Shown: positions 1 to 10,159, counted from the stretch's first letter. The stretch: 64,000 nt of DNA from Cyanobacteria bacterium FACHB-502 (GCA_014695325.1 JACJNZ010000039.1:930001-994000); one strand, 5' to 3'. The notes: generated by a model not told the origin, from the sequence alone. A program made the numbers and translations.

Positions 1-113
1 ATCGCGTCGAGAGCAATCGTGCCTGGGAGGTGAAAGGACGGGTCAACGGTGCGCCCTTTATCGTACGGATTCGTGCCAGCGATGCCTATGTGCTGGGATT
101 TGATTTGTTTTAG
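1..113 (+). CDS. 3' end of an unidentified gene
   Basis: Reading from base 3, 36 codons stay open to a TAG at 111-113; the last residues are AYVLGFDLF. The rest of the gene lies before the window. Too little is visible to name a family. The stop lies 9 bases before the start of the next gene on the same strand, so the two are probably co-transcribed. Confidence 0.6.
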   Translation, partial: RVESNRAWEVKGRVNGAPFIVRIRASDAYVLGFDLF

Positions 114-122
114 TTTGAATTC

Positions 123-857
123 ATGAAACTCAAAGTTCTTTTTTCGGCGATGCTAGGTGGAGCGATCGCATCGATGGGTTGTTCTGCCCCTGAAAACCCC
201 AATGCCGGTTCGCCTTTTGCTGCACCCGCAAATTCTTCAACGGTTGCGGATTCGCGTGTGATTAGCAGCCCGGTCATTTCGGCTCCGGCTCAAGATGCCA
301 CTGCTCCGGCAGCCGAGTTTTTGATTGTCCCCGGAGCGCGAGTCGGGCAGATTACAGCCGCAACAGCATTTGACGATCTGGTGAATCTCTATGGCTCGGA
401 GCAATTAACAAATCAGCAGTTTTCCGTGGGCGAAGGCGAAATGCGCCCCGCAACACGAGTAGATCTGGGCGAAACGCGATCGTTCACCGTGATCTGGCGC
501 GATGAAAGCCGGACGCAAGCCGAAGCCGTCTCGCAGTTGGGCACAGAGTGGAAAACGGCTGAGGGTATCGGCATGGAAGCCACCCTGATGGATTTACAGG
601 CAGCTTTGGGACCGTTTCAGCTTTATGGCTTCGGCTGGGATTATTCAGGAACAGTTGTGCTTACCGGAACTCGGCTGGCTCAATATGAGGACTTGCTCAT
701 TCTGCGGCTGGCTCCTCAGCCAGGAACGATCGAAATGCGATCGGCTGACTTCGAGGCAGTCATGGGAGACCAGCTTTTTGACTCTGATAATCCTCACCTG
801 GAAGCCCTTTATCCGACGGTGAATCGAATGATTGTCAGGCTGACTAAAGCTCCTTAG
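123..857 (+). CDS. Putative lipoprotein of unknown function
   Basis: A 244-residue protein with a short lysine-containing N-terminus, a hydrophobic stretch and a lipobox-like SMGC ending at Cys20, which predicts export and lipid attachment at the membrane. Residues 21-65 are rich in Ala, Ser and Pro and look like a flexible linker. The rest (about 65-244) looks like a compact globular domain, with segments such as VGQITAATAFDDLVNLYG and a Trp/Gly-rich centre. I do not recognise the family. The gene starts 9 bases after the preceding gene on the same strand. The -3 lipobox residue is Ser rather than the usual Leu, so lipidation is probable but not certain. Confidence 0.75.
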   Translation: MKLKVLFSAMLGGAIASMGCSAPENPNAGSPFAAPANSSTVADSRVISSPVISAPAQDATAPAAEFLIVPGARVGQITAATAFDDLVNLYGSEQLTNQQFSVGEGEMRPATRVDLGETRSFTVIWRDESRTQAEAVSQLGTEWKTAEGIGMEATLMDLQAALGPFQLYGFGWDYSGTVVLTGTRLAQYEDLLILRLAPQPGTIEMRSADFEAVMGDQLFDSDNPHLEALYPTVNRMIVRLTKAP

Positions 858-912
858 CCTGAATACCTAGCCTGTCCACATCAGGCATTCTTGTGAGCAT
901 TTTCAGGTTGGC

Positions 913-939
913 AGCCCCCCAAATCCTCCAGGGGGACTT
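913..939. repeat. Short C-rich/G-rich inverted intergenic repeat
   Basis: AGCCCCCC and GGGGGACT flank a short A/T- and C-containing spacer and can pair as a hairpin. Related C-run/G-run hairpins lie at 36690-36720 and 51307-51329, with looser ones near 12800 and 31576-31620. All are in gaps between genes. They resemble the dispersed C-run/G-run intergenic palindromes common in filamentous cyanobacteria; function unknown. Confidence 0.55.
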
Positions 940-1086
940 TCAACTCCGAATTAGGCTCGGTTTCTTCCAGAATTAAGGGGTTAGGGGGCAAGCAGTAGCA
1001 ATTTGAACCTGGGTAGCAAGATGGAGGTACACCGTAGTCTCTCTACAGCAGGGATTAGCGGAAATCAAGCTCCTTGAAAGCTCACC

Positions 1087-1290
1087 CTAAGCCTTGATCC
1101 ATTGTTCGGGTTGGGAGCCTTGCACCCATTGATAGCCATTGCAAGCAAGCCAGGAAGTCACATTGCCGCGAATCGGAGAGATAAAGACAGGCGTGGGGGC
1201 ACTGTCTCCGTTTTGCACATCAACAGGAAGGACCTGAAACCGGGTCGAAGGGGTTTCAGGATTAAAGACAACGGTCACTGTTTGAGCCAT
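1087..1290 (-). CDS. Small conserved-looking hypothetical protein
   Basis: A 67-residue protein beginning MAQTVTVVFNPETPSTRF with balanced composition, no signal peptide and no membrane segment. An open frame of almost the same extent lies on the opposite strand (1102-1302); I prefer the minus strand because its product has a normal hydrophobic/polar pattern while the other is dominated by Arg, His and Lys. No Shine-Dalgarno is visible before the start, which is common in cyanobacteria. It is convergent with the lipoprotein gene at 123-857. Function unknown. Confidence 0.5.
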   Translation of the reverse strand: MAQTVTVVFNPETPSTRFQVLPVDVQNGDSAPTPVFISPIRGNVTSWLACNGYQWVQGSQPEQWIKA

Positions 1291-1410
1291 AGGAGGGAAT
1301 GAAAAAGTACTTAATTTTTGCCAAACCGAGGGTGCTTTTATTATCTAATGTTGTGTTGTGTTAGCGATCAGATTGCCTAATCTGTAAGACAACCGAATGG
1401 GTGACGCAAC

Positions 1411-2805
1411 CTAATCAGCAGGACTGATGCGATCGATCCGCTTAAACTGCCCGCGATCGTCTACCGTCCAGACATCGTAGTTGCCTTTGACATCCCCAGC
1501 GCGATCGATGTCGACTTTGCCGCTGACTCCGTTGTAGTTAATTTCTTGTCCGTTCTTGAGTAGAGCCAGCCCTTCGCACACATGGTTCACCGTCATCCCT
1601 GGAGGATTGGCAACCTCTCTCAGCTTTGCCTGGATTTCCTCACGGCTGTTTGATTTTGCTGCCTGAGCCGCCAGCATCACTAGGGCAGCAGCATCCCAGG
1701 TTTGCCCCACAAATAGTCCCGGAGGGCTGCCAAACTGCTCCTGCCACAGTTTCGCTAAATCAGAAAAGGCTGAACCATCTGATGCCGGAGCCGTCCCGAT
1801 CGCTCCTGACAGAAGAGACGTGCCATCCGTCGCTTTGCCCACTCGTTGAACAAAAGCATCGATGCGAACTTCGTCTGTCAGCACGACTGGAACTCCCTCT
1901 GTTAACCCCATCTCAGCCGCAGATTTTAGCAGCGACGCACCTGCTCCCGGATCAAGAATAGCGATGACTGCATCAGGCGGATCAAAGGGACGAAACGCAG
2001 CATAGGCAAACTCTTCCAGTGTAAAGGGGTCAGCGTTAACGGCGTAGCGCAGGGGTTGAGTTTTATCAAGTACAGTGCCGCCTTGCTTTTCAAAAGCCGC
2101 AATAAATGCTTGTTCAAGAGCGATCGCATCGGGCTTGCTAACCGTAATCGTTGTGACGGTGCGAAAGCCGCGTTTCTGGGCGAGCTGTGCCAGAGCGATC
2201 GCTTCCTCCGTTTCGGAAGGAACCGTTCTTGCCCAAAATCCTTTGTATGTTCCCTGCTGGGCACGATTAGTCAATGAGGAGCTAACGCTGGCAGGCGAAA
2301 TCAGCAGTACTTTATTCTGAACAGCAACGGGTAGGGCTATCGCAGTTACCTCGCTCGAAAACGCTCCTACAATCGCGCTGACTCGATCGGCTTCGACAAG
2401 CTTGTCCAGGGTCAGTGCTCCATCGAGTGGTTTAACAGCTTGGTCTTCGACCACCAGAGAAACAAAGGCATTATTCACGCCGCCGCAGCGATTGACCGTA
2501 TCCACCAGGAGGGGCAACGTTTGAAGCATCGGTCGTCCTACCTGACCCAAATCTCCGGTGACAGGCAGCATTGCCCCTAGCTTTAATCCGCCCTCGCTGC
2601 GGGGCTGGCGATCGGGGCGTTGGGAATTGTTCTGCTGATTGTGCTGGCTCCAAAACGGACGCTCGCCCAGCAGTACCGAAGAGTGACAGCCTACCAGCAG
2701 GAATCCCAGGAGACTGGAGCCGATTACCCGGTAGGGAAAACCGCTTCGCAACGCCGCAGGGCTGAACTCGCGAAGCCAGGATGTGAAATCGCGCAATAGG
2801 GGCAT
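1411..2805 (-). CDS. ABC transporter substrate-binding protein, branched-chain amino acid (LivK/Peripla_BP_6) type
   Basis: A 464-residue periplasmic-binding-protein-fold lipoprotein. The N-terminus has a basic region, a hydrophobic core and a clean lipobox LVGC with Cys40. The mature domain opens LKLGAMLPVTGDLGQVG, the usual first strand and ligand loop of type I binding proteins. VSAIVGAFSSEVTAIALPVA and VLLISPASVSSSLT follow, matching the family's ligand-contact strands. Family members deliver amino acids, amides or urea to an ABC permease or act as sensor modules; the ligand cannot be read from the sequence. No permease or ATPase gene is adjacent, so it is an orphan binding protein here. 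Confidence 0.85.
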   Translation of the reverse strand: MPLLRDFTSWLREFSPAALRSGFPYRVIGSSLLGFLLVGCHSSVLLGERPFWSQHNQQNNSQRPDRQPRSEGGLKLGAMLPVTGDLGQVGRPMLQTLPLLVDTVNRCGGVNNAFVSLVVEDQAVKPLDGALTLDKLVEADRVSAIVGAFSSEVTAIALPVAVQNKVLLISPASVSSSLTNRAQQGTYKGFWARTVPSETEEAIALAQLAQKRGFRTVTTITVSKPDAIALEQAFIAAFEKQGGTVLDKTQPLRYAVNADPFTLEEFAYAAFRPFDPPDAVIAILDPGAGASLLKSAAEMGLTEGVPVVLTDEVRIDAFVQRVGKATDGTSLLSGAIGTAPASDGSAFSDLAKLWQEQFGSPPGLFVGQTWDAAALVMLAAQAAKSNSREEIQAKLREVANPPGMTVNHVCEGLALLKNGQEINYNGVSGKVDIDRAGDVKGNYDVWTVDDRGQFKRIDRISPAD

Positions 2806-2891
2806 AGGCTACATTCAGCAGAACAAAGATTCAGGGATGAGCGTCCTTTGACGAGCCTATCATGGCACAACCCTCAGCTTGCACCACAACC

Positions 2892-3899
2892 CTAGAGTTT
2901 AATTTGTTTGAGCTGAGCGCGGGGATCGGTGCTGCGGTTATCGCGCAGGGTTTCGTATGCCTGCTGCTCGATCGGGCTAAGGCTGGTTGACGGTACAATC
3001 ACCACTCGCACCATCTGATCACCTCTGCCGCCCTTGGGATTGAGCCAGCCCTTACCCCGTAGCCGCAAAGTTTGACCTGATCGAATTCCGGCAGGAATGT
3101 TCATCGTGACGCTGCCATCGGGAGTAGGAATTTCGATCAACGCACCCAGAACCGCTTCATCGGGAGCGATCGGCACTTCGCAGGTCAAATTGTCGCCCTC
3201 AAACTTAAAGAAGGGGTGAGACTGCACTTCCACAGTTAGGTAAAGATTACCGCGCTGCTGATTGTAAGGATTCACCTGTCCCTTGCCGCGAATGGTCATG
3301 CGGCTGCCCGGTTTGACTCCGGCAGGAATCCGCACCTTGATGTCTTCAGTGCCGACGCGCAGATTTTTTTGAACGCCATGAAAGGCTTCTGAGAGGGTCA
3401 GGGTCAGGGTAGCTTCCAGATCAGTCGGAACGTTAGCGGCGGAATTTCCAAAGTCTGCATAATCGCTGAATCCACCATATCCAGAACTGCCCGGATTGGT
3501 GCGATAGGTGTAGGCGCGACGACCCCCGCCCGGTGCACCCGCAGTGCCGCCAAATTTACCCAGCAGCTCGTTAATAAATTCGTCAAAGCTGCCGTACTGA
3601 CTGAAATCAAATCCGCCAAAATCTGCGCCCGGAGTTCCGGTCGGACTACTGCTTGGAGTGCCAACCCGGTTCCAGTACTGACCAAACTGATCGTACTTGC
3701 GCCGCTTATCAGTATCAGATAAGACTTCGTATGCTTCGTTGACTTCTTTAAATTTTGACTCTGCCGATTTATCCCCTGGATTTACATCAGGGTGATATTT
3801 CCGCGCCAGTCGTCGGAATGCCTGCTTAATTTCATCTGCACTGGCAGTTTTGTTGACTCCCAGGACAGCGTAGTAGTCTTTAAAGTCGGTTGCTGCCAT
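2892..3899 (-). CDS. J-domain co-chaperone, class B DnaJ/CbpA type
   Basis: A 335-residue DnaJ-family co-chaperone expected to stimulate the ATPase of a DnaK partner and deliver unfolded clients in the cytoplasm. The J domain occupies residues 1-70 and holds the HPD motif at 36-38. A Gly/Phe-rich region follows (about 85-150, rich in GFGG and YG), then two C-terminal beta-sandwich substrate-binding domains (about 155-320), seen as [15 protein letters not shown] and [15 protein letters not shown]. The four CxxCxGxG zinc motifs of class A DnaJ are absent, so it is class B. Cyanobacteria usually have several dnaJ paralogues; no dnaK or grpE is in this window. Confidence 0.92.
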   Translation of the reverse strand: MAATDFKDYYAVLGVNKTASADEIKQAFRRLARKYHPDVNPGDKSAESKFKEVNEAYEVLSDTDKRRKYDQFGQYWNRVGTPSSSPTGTPGADFGGFDFSQYGSFDEFINELLGKFGGTAGAPGGGRRAYTYRTNPGSSGYGGFSDYADFGNSAANVPTDLEATLTLTLSEAFHGVQKNLRVGTEDIKVRIPAGVKPGSRMTIRGKGQVNPYNQQRGNLYLTVEVQSHPFFKFEGDNLTCEVPIAPDEAVLGALIEIPTPDGSVTMNIPAGIRSGQTLRLRGKGWLNPKGGRGDQMVRVVIVPSTSLSPIEQQAYETLRDNRSTDPRAQLKQIKL

Positions 3900-4125
3900 T
3901 CAGCCAATTCCTTTAAGCACTTAAATATAGCATCTGCCTATAAGCTATCAGGATTCTGACCTGCTGCGGGTTCGGTTGCAAGGCAGGAAATAGGGAAATT
4001 CCCGTACTTTAGCCCGTTAGAAATTCAGCGTTTGGGGTTCAGAACTTTAGCAGGGCAGGGATATCTATAGCTCTTATCGATCGAATGGGTATAAAAGCTC
4101 CACCGTTCCGAATTCCGAATTATTC

Positions 4126-6441
4126 CTACGCTAGTTCTTGAGTCATAATTCGCCGCAGGATTTCTGTGACTTCTGCCGCAACTCTGGCATCGAGCTGTCT
4201 GGCTTCTTCGGCTGCATTATTAAGAGCTTTGGCAGCTCGCAGCGCAAGGCTAAAGGTACGCAGGACGGCAGGTTTCCCTGCTTGAACCGGACGATGATCT
4301 CCTAAAGGGAGGTGCTTCGTATCAATAAACCAAACCAGCCCTACATAGCAAAGCTCAGTGCGATCGCGAATTTGACTGCGCCCAAACCCCACTTTAGAGA
4401 CAATTACCGGAGCCTGAATGCTGCTGCTCAGGTGCAGCCGCTCGATCGCCCCATCTAGATAGCGAGCGTTATCCATTGCCATTGCCCGCACCACCGTTTC
4501 TAAACTGCTCCACTGCGCCGCTGGCAAACTGGCAGCCGTCGGTAAATAATTATGCCAGCCTAACATCGCGGCGAATCGTGCCAGATCGCAGGTTGAAATG
4601 GCATTTGTGCCCAGATGATCGCTGTAGGCAGATTTAAGCAGCACGGCTTTTGTGGTCTGGCTCCAGAGGTCGGGGTTTTGGATAAAGGGCGGTTCGTCGT
4701 AGCGTCCGGTAAAGTCGAGATAGCGATTGCCTGTCAGGTTTCTCACCCAGTTTTCCAGTTCTGGCGGGGTAAAAAATTGCTTAAAGGTTGCCGCCGCTGC
4801 ATTTGATGACGCGATCGCGCGTTGATAGCTCATCGGATCCACTGCCAGATTATAAAATCCATACCCTTCTGGGCTGCCCACCGGACGCACCAAACAATCT
4901 CGCACGTTCGCGTCGGGCTGGACTGCGTTTGCCTGACAAACCACATTGAGCAGGGGAATGATTTTTGTCGTACTCCACATTTCAACGTTATCCAGTGCGT
5001 TTCTGCCTGACCAGTGGGTTTGCATTGTGCCGTTGACAAGGCTGCCAACGCAGAGGCAAGCCTCTTGAATATCGGGATGAAGAAAGTCTAAGCCAGTGCT
5101 ATCGATCGCGGGCAGTGTGCCGTATTCAGGAAACGGAGTAAAGAAAACCCGCTGATTCGTTCCCGTTAAAACATTGCTGTCGCCCAGCGAGGCGATACGA
5201 AGCCGTTCCGCCGAGGGGGTAATTACCTCTTCGTCTAGTTTTGCGGCTAAACGGGCTGGAAACTGCGAGATATCAGCAAAGTAGCGTGAACTGGCAGCCC
5301 CGCGATCGAGAAATGCCAGCCGATTGCCGGGATAAGCGACTTCCTGCGCCAAAAATTCTTTGTAGACTGCGTTTCGATCTTGCGCCGATGCCAGAAAATA
5401 GTCGATCGGGTCAGCGTGGGTGAGCGTCCAGCCCAGCTTTTCATCCAGCACGCCTGTTTTCATCGTGTTTAGACTGTAGAAATCACAAAACGTGGTTAAA
5501 CCCTGCTCGGTCTCAAAATTGTATTCCCCGTTAATGCGATCGGCTGGATAAAACTGAAAATTGGCAAGCACCGTTTGAATGTCCTGCATCAGCCGGGCAC
5601 TGCCGCGCCATTGCGGAAAGGCAACCGTGACATTCCCCTTCAGGTCATTAATTCCTAAACCACAGGTGGAATACGCAAGCGGTACTGCATGATTTAGCTT
5701 GAGAACACGACACAAAATCGCGGCAACCTCGCCTCGTGTAGCGTTCTGATCGGGATAGAACTGCCGCACATCCGGATAGCTCACCACAATATCTTGCAGA
5801 ATTGCTGCCGCAGTGGGCCAGCGCGTCCAGTCGGGAATGCGATCGGCATCTTTAAAGTAAAGCTTCAAAATTTGCAGTGGATGAGCAGGCGACTCAAAGC
5901 CCAGTGCCGTCCCCAAAACCGCCATAACCTGAGTACGTGAAATCGGTTGATTGGGTAGAAACGTCCCATTGTGATAGCCCGAAAACCAGCCGTTCAGGGA
6001 GGCTTGCTCAATGCCAGAATATGCCCAGTAAGCCGCAGGAACATCAGAAAACGCGATCGCTCCATTGATCGCCCCATTGAGTGCCCCATTAAGGGAACTG
6101 CTTTGCATCGGCTCACGCACAGGCTCGGCGTCAAGAAAAATGAGCGACAAAATGACTGCAAATTCCGCTCTGGTCAGGAAACTGTCCGGGCGAAAGGTTT
6201 GGTCTGGATAGCCGTTGAGGATACCCCGTTTCGCGATCGCCTGAATTGAGGCTTCTGCCCAGTGATTTTGAATATCTGAAAACAAAGAAGAAGTTCGATC
6301 GCTTGCGATACCACTGCCCCCGATCAGGCGTTCAACTTTGCGGTAGCCCAAGACAAGGGAGGCAAAACTAAAACTTAAGACAAGAAACTGACGGCGAAAG
6401 ATCACACGCATCGCATTCGCGTTGACTCCGCCTCTTTTCAT
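4126..6441 (-). CDS. SLH-domain protein with C-terminal beta-lactamase-like serine hydrolase domain
   Basis: A 771-residue envelope protein. Residues 1-42 contain a basic stretch and a hydrophobic segment consistent with a signal or anchor. Three S-layer-homology units follow: about 52-102 (FSDIQNHWAEASIQAIAKRG), 128-180 and 194-246, each with the conserved F-x-D, W and Y/F-x-P-D-x-x-x-T-R pattern. SLH domains bind pyruvylated cell-wall polymer. About 275-345 resembles a degenerate peptidoglycan-binding repeat. The C-terminal half has STTK at 490-493, matching the SxxK nucleophile motif of the penicillin-binding-protein/class A beta-lactamase fold, and KVG at 683-685, which could replace the KTG box. 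The hydrolase reading is an inference from these two motifs and their spacing; SLH recognition is firm. A cell-wall-tethered DD-peptidase or esterase is the likeliest role. Confidence 0.75.
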   Translation of the reverse strand: MKRGGVNANAMRVIFRRQFLVLSFSFASLVLGYRKVERLIGGSGIASDRTSSLFSDIQNHWAEASIQAIAKRGILNGYPDQTFRPDSFLTRAEFAVILSLIFLDAEPVREPMQSSSLNGALNGAINGAIAFSDVPAAYWAYSGIEQASLNGWFSGYHNGTFLPNQPISRTQVMAVLGTALGFESPAHPLQILKLYFKDADRIPDWTRWPTAAAILQDIVVSYPDVRQFYPDQNATRGEVAAILCRVLKLNHAVPLAYSTCGLGINDLKGNVTVAFPQWRGSARLMQDIQTVLANFQFYPADRINGEYNFETEQGLTTFCDFYSLNTMKTGVLDEKLGWTLTHADPIDYFLASAQDRNAVYKEFLAQEVAYPGNRLAFLDRGAASSRYFADISQFPARLAAKLDEEVITPSAERLRIASLGDSNVLTGTNQRVFFTPFPEYGTLPAIDSTGLDFLHPDIQEACLCVGSLVNGTMQTHWSGRNALDNVEMWSTTKIIPLLNVVCQANAVQPDANVRDCLVRPVGSPEGYGFYNLAVDPMSYQRAIASSNAAAATFKQFFTPPELENWVRNLTGNRYLDFTGRYDEPPFIQNPDLWSQTTKAVLLKSAYSDHLGTNAISTCDLARFAAMLGWHNYLPTAASLPAAQWSSLETVVRAMAMDNARYLDGAIERLHLSSSIQAPVIVSKVGFGRSQIRDRTELCYVGLVWFIDTKHLPLGDHRPVQAGKPAVLRTFSLALRAAKALNNAAEEARQLDARVAAEVTEILRRIMTQELA

Positions 6442-6546
6442 GCCAGTAAAGATGGTTTAAACGATATAGAGAATGGCACAGAAAACAAATCGAATCGACA
6501 TTCAATTCATCAAGGCGTCAGTGCATCTTCTCATTATGCAGCGCGA

Positions 6547-7179
6547 TTAATTTTGGTTAATTAAAAAGGACTCAATTTCCTGATTTTTGACTTGATTCAT
6601 CAGAGCAATGCGCTGAATCAGCCGATCGAATCCCTCCTCTAAGCTGGGCGGCGCACCTGCAAGCTGACGGTGCATTCGCAAAATCACTTCTGGAGGAACC
6701 TGGCGCCATCGATTCTGGTTGCGTTCTAGACAAAGGGCAAAGGGCGTATCAACCCAAAATCCCGTGATTGAGTTGAAGCCGATCAATCGAACTTGCTGTA
6801 GGAATCGTCGACGATCGCGACGACGGACATTGGTGGCATCATAAATTGCGCCCTGAAGTCTGCCCTGCCGAATTGCGCCGATCGCCTGCCGGAACTGTCG
6901 CTGCACTTCTCGCTGAACAAGATTCCAGTCGCCCTGAATCGCTTCGTTGCCAAAAAGCTGTTCCCGAATTTGATCGGTCGAGATGACCCACTGCTGACTT
7001 TCCTGGGCAAGTTGAGCAGCTAGGGTAGATTTTCCGCTTCCCGGCAAGCCGATCATCAGCGTCAGCGGGATCTGAGAAACAGAGAGAATTTCTTCTGTAC
7101 CGGAGAGGGAAGCGATTGCCCCTTGAGAAAACGGCGAGGCGATCGAATTCTGGGACGGGTGAGGCGGCTGGAATGACAC
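6547..7179 (-). CDS. P-loop ATP-binding kinase (AAA_33/polynucleotide-kinase-like)
   Basis: A 210-residue protein whose Walker A motif GLPGSGKS lies at residues 44-51. After it come VISTDQIREQLFG, typical of the second strand of small-molecule and polynucleotide kinases, and AIYDATNVRRRDRR, the Walker-B-like DATN segment of the AAA_33 group. FWVDTPFALCLERNQNR fits the lid and adenine-binding region. The substrate cannot be predicted; relatives include tRNA/polynucleotide kinases and zeta-toxin-like phosphotransferases. The first 35 residues are Ser/Gln-rich and may be a tail. It lies 173 bases downstream of glgC on the same strand and may share its transcript. Confidence 0.8.
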   Translation of the reverse strand: MSFQPPHPSQNSIASPFSQGAIASLSGTEEILSVSQIPLTLMIGLPGSGKSTLAAQLAQESQQWVISTDQIREQLFGNEAIQGDWNLVQREVQRQFRQAIGAIRQGRLQGAIYDATNVRRRDRRRFLQQVRLIGFNSITGFWVDTPFALCLERNQNRWRQVPPEVILRMHRQLAGAPPSLEEGFDRLIQRIALMNQVKNQEIESFLINQN

Positions 7180-7352
7180 AGATGGCTGCCCCCTTTGTTC
7201 CTCTATATAACTGTTGTGGACAGTACACCGTTATGGACACCGTAGCCGAATTGAGAGAGGCAGGGGGACAATTCGGATGATAACCATGACGGTTCCAAAC
7301 CGCCTTTCGTCCTGGAAAATTATCGCCGGGAAACCGATCGCTCAATCATCCC

Positions 7353-8642
7353 CTAAATAATCGTCCCATCTGGAATGACAGCGTTCTTAAACACGACCAC
7401 AATGCCATTGCGAATGTAGAATCCCTCTTCTTCGCGCATGGCTTCTTCAACGCGGTCTTTGTTAATGATCTGCACATCGCAGCCAATATGGGCATTCTTA
7501 TCGACAATTGCCCGTCGAATCGTCGAGTTTGCACCAATTCCCAGAGGAATTTCGTGCTGTTCGCAGTCGGTCTGCCGTTCTGCAAAGGGCTGATAAAAGT
7601 CAGATCCCATGATTAGCGAATCTTGAATGACTGCGCCTGCTTCAACGCGGCTGCGAATGCCCAAAACAGAGTGATGAATCTGGCATCTTTTCAGAATGCA
7701 GCCTTCACCAATCATCGATTCAGTGATCTGGCAGTCGAGCATTTTGGTCGGAGGAAGCGATCGACCCCTGGTGTAAATCGGGGCTTTTTCGTCATAGAAA
7801 CTAAAGGGCGGCTGCGGTTGCCGAGTCAGTGCCAGGTTTGCTTCGTAGAAGGCTTCGATCGTTCCGATGTCTTCCCAGTAGCCCTTAAACAGGTACGCCT
7901 GAATATTGTGGGTTTGGGCAGCGGCGGGAATGATTTCTTTGCCAAAGTCGGTCTGGGATGGGAACTGCTTCAGCAGATCGATCAGCACCTGCCGCTTGAA
8001 GACATAAATCCCCATCGACGCGATAAAGGGCTGCTCTTTTGCTTCTTCGGGGGTGAGTCCCAGAATAGTGGTATCTACCATTGCCTGCTTCAAGGCATCG
8101 CCTTTGGGCTTTTCGCTAAAGGAGAGAATGCGCCCCTGCTCGTTGATTTTGATCAGTCCAAAATCCGATGCTCGCTTCTCGTCCATCGGCAGCACTGAAA
8201 TCGTGATATCAGCGTTGGTTTCCCGATGGCGGCGAACAAAGTCGGAGTAGTCCATCCGATAAAGATGGTCGCCTGACAAAATCAGGTATTCATCGACATC
8301 CCATTCCTCAAACAGCCAGATATACTGCCGCACGGCATCTGCCGTTCCCTGGAACCAATTGGGGTTTTCTGGCGTTTGCTGCGCTGCCAGAACTTCGACA
8401 AAGCTTTCCTGGAAACTCGTGCCGTTGTAGGTTCGGGAAATGTGTCGGTTCAGCGAAGCAGAGTTAAACTGCGTCAGAACGTAGATCTTGTAAATTTCCG
8501 AGTTAATGCAATTACTGACTGGAATATCAATCAGCCGATATTTCCCAGCAAGGGGAACAGCAGGCTTTGCCCGAAGTTTGGTGAGCGGGTAGAGACGGGT
8601 ACCAGCACCCCCACCCAGAATGATTGCTAAAACTTTTTTCAC
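7353..8642 (-). CDS. glgC: Glucose-1-phosphate adenylyltransferase (ADP-glucose pyrophosphorylase)
   Basis: Makes ADP-glucose from ATP and glucose-1-phosphate, the committed step of glycogen synthesis in the cytoplasm. The protein is 429 residues, the exact length of the Anabaena enzyme. The N-terminal nucleotidyltransferase domain starts with [20 protein letters not shown], contains the substrate loop FSEKPKG, and is followed by a left-handed beta-helix domain. Lys382 (in DKNAHIG) and Lys419 (in FKNAVIP) match the two activator-site lysines known from Anabaena, so activation by 3-phosphoglycerate, coupling glycogen synthesis to carbon fixation, is expected. It is divergent from the peptidase gene at 8780. 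glgA is 41 kb away. Confidence 0.97.
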   Translation of the reverse strand: MKKVLAIILGGGAGTRLYPLTKLRAKPAVPLAGKYRLIDIPVSNCINSEIYKIYVLTQFNSASLNRHISRTYNGTSFQESFVEVLAAQQTPENPNWFQGTADAVRQYIWLFEEWDVDEYLILSGDHLYRMDYSDFVRRHRETNADITISVLPMDEKRASDFGLIKINEQGRILSFSEKPKGDALKQAMVDTTILGLTPEEAKEQPFIASMGIYVFKRQVLIDLLKQFPSQTDFGKEIIPAAAQTHNIQAYLFKGYWEDIGTIEAFYEANLALTRQPQPPFSFYDEKAPIYTRGRSLPPTKMLDCQITESMIGEGCILKRCQIHHSVLGIRSRVEAGAVIQDSLIMGSDFYQPFAERQTDCEQHEIPLGIGANSTIRRAIVDKNAHIGCDVQIINKDRVEEAMREEEGFYIRNGIVVVFKNAVIPDGTII

Positions 8643-8779
8643 GACAACCTCTTAACCGCTGATTAACACACCATTTTTCCTCAACTACAGTGTCTAACTG
8701 TCGGTAGCAGTTGGCAATAGTCTAAAGGGATAAGATTATCCTATGGAATTTAGATTTTTCTTCAACACTGCCTTAATTC

Positions 8780-10159
8780 ATGCAAACGCTCCTTCCCTCG
8801 CTCCCAAAAATTCTGCGTCAGCGGAGACAGCAGCTTGCTCAGCAGGTTAATTTTCCGGTTGTCCTATGGTCTGGGCGGCAGAGTTCGCGCAATTTTCCGG
8901 CAAATCACTTTCCGTTTCGCGCCAGCAGCCATTTTCTTTACTTTGCAGGGATGCCGATCGAGAATGCGGCGATTCGGCTGGAGGGCGGCAGACTGGAACT
9001 GTTTGTCGATGACCCTACCCCGGCAAGCATCCTCTGGCATGGAGAAACGGTGCGCCGGGATGAGCTAGCGGCCCAAATTGGCGCAGATGCTGCCTATCCG
9101 TTCGCGAAGCTTCAATCCAGAGTTCACGATGCGGCGACGATTCCCGTGCAAGATGCTGCCACTCAGCTTCAGCAGTCCCAGATCCTCGATCGCATGATAG
9201 CTTCGACAAACCAGCTTCAAGAGCGCGATCGATTGCTGGCAGAAGCGATCGTCCAGATCCGGCTGATCCACGATGCGGGGGCAATTGCCGAACTGCGTAA
9301 AGCCGCAGCCGTCAGCGTTGAGGCACATTGGGCAGGCATAATCGCCACGCGTCAGGCAAAAAATGAGGCACAGGTTCGCGCTGTGATGGAAAGCGTGATT
9401 CTATCGCACAATATGACCCCGGCTTACGGCAGTATTGTCACGGTTCAGGGCGAAGTGCTGCACAACGATCGCTATCACCATCCTTTGAAACCCGGCGATT
9501 TGTTGCTGGCAGACGTGGGCGCAGAGGCGGAGTCCGGCTGGGCATCGGATGTTACACGCACCTGGCCAGTTTCGGGCAAATTCTCACCGACACAGCGCGA
9601 TCTGTATCAGGTGGTACTGGCAGCGCACGATCGCTGTATTGAGGCAGTTCGTCCGGGGGTGGAATATCGATCGATTCATCTGCTAGGCGCAAAGGTGCTG
9701 GCAGAAGGACTGGTCGAACTGGGCATTTTCAAAGGTCAACCCGAAGATTTGGTGGAACAGGATGCCCACGCGCTGTTCTTTCCGCACGGGATTGGGCATC
9801 TGCTCGGACTGGATGTGCATGACATGGAAGACCTCGGCGATCTGGCAGGTTATGCGCCTGGAAGAACTCGCAGCGATCGGTTTGGCTTGGGCTATTTACG
9901 GCTCGATCGAACCTTGCAGGCCGGCATGGCAGTGACGATCGAACCCGGCTTCTATCAAGTTCCGGCAATTCTCAATGACCCAGAGCGGCGTGAAACCTAC
10001 CGGAATGTGGTGAACTGGGAGCGGCTCAATCAGTTTGCCGACGTGCGGGGAATTCGGATTGAGGATGATGTGCTAGTAACCGAAAACGGCTCTGAGGTGC
10101 TGACGGCTGCTTTGCCGACTCAAATTGAAGCGATCGAGCAAATGCTAGCGAACCCATAA
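8780..10159 (+). CDS. pepP: Xaa-Pro aminopeptidase (aminopeptidase P family)
   Basis: A 459-residue M24 metallopeptidase predicted to remove N-terminal residues preceding proline. An N-terminal creatinase-like domain (about 1-170) precedes the pita-bread catalytic domain. The five metal ligands of the family are visible: Asp245, Asp257, His340 (GIGHLLG), Glu388 (TIEPGF) and Glu428 (RIEDDV). The Asp-Asp spacing is one residue longer than usual but both contexts are intact. The ATG at 8780 gives the full N-terminal domain. It is divergent from glgC, with 137 bases between; that gap holds an imperfect inverted repeat, GATAAGATTATC, near 8730. Confidence 0.93.
   Translation: MQTLLPSLPKILRQRRQQLAQQVNFPVVLWSGRQSSRNFPANHFPFRASSHFLYFAGMPIENAAIRLEGGRLELFVDDPTPASILWHGETVRRDELAAQIGADAAYPFAKLQSRVHDAATIPVQDAATQLQQSQILDRMIASTNQLQERDRLLAEAIVQIRLIHDAGAIAELRKAAAVSVEAHWAGIIATRQAKNEAQVRAVMESVILSHNMTPAYGSIVTVQGEVLHNDRYHHPLKPGDLLLADVGAEAESGWASDVTRTWPVSGKFSPTQRDLYQVVLAAHDRCIEAVRPGVEYRSIHLLGAKVLAEGLVELGIFKGQPEDLVEQDAHALFFPHGIGHLLGLDVHDMEDLGDLAGYAPGRTRSDRFGLGYLRLDRTLQAGMAVTIEPGFYQVPAILNDPERRETYRNVVNWERLNQFADVRGIRIEDDVLVTENGSEVLTAALPTQIEAIEQMLANP

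Noticed and set aside
1102-1302. A 66-codon plus-strand frame over the small gene at 1087-1290
   Set aside because: Basic and His-rich product; the minus-strand product looks more like a folded protein.
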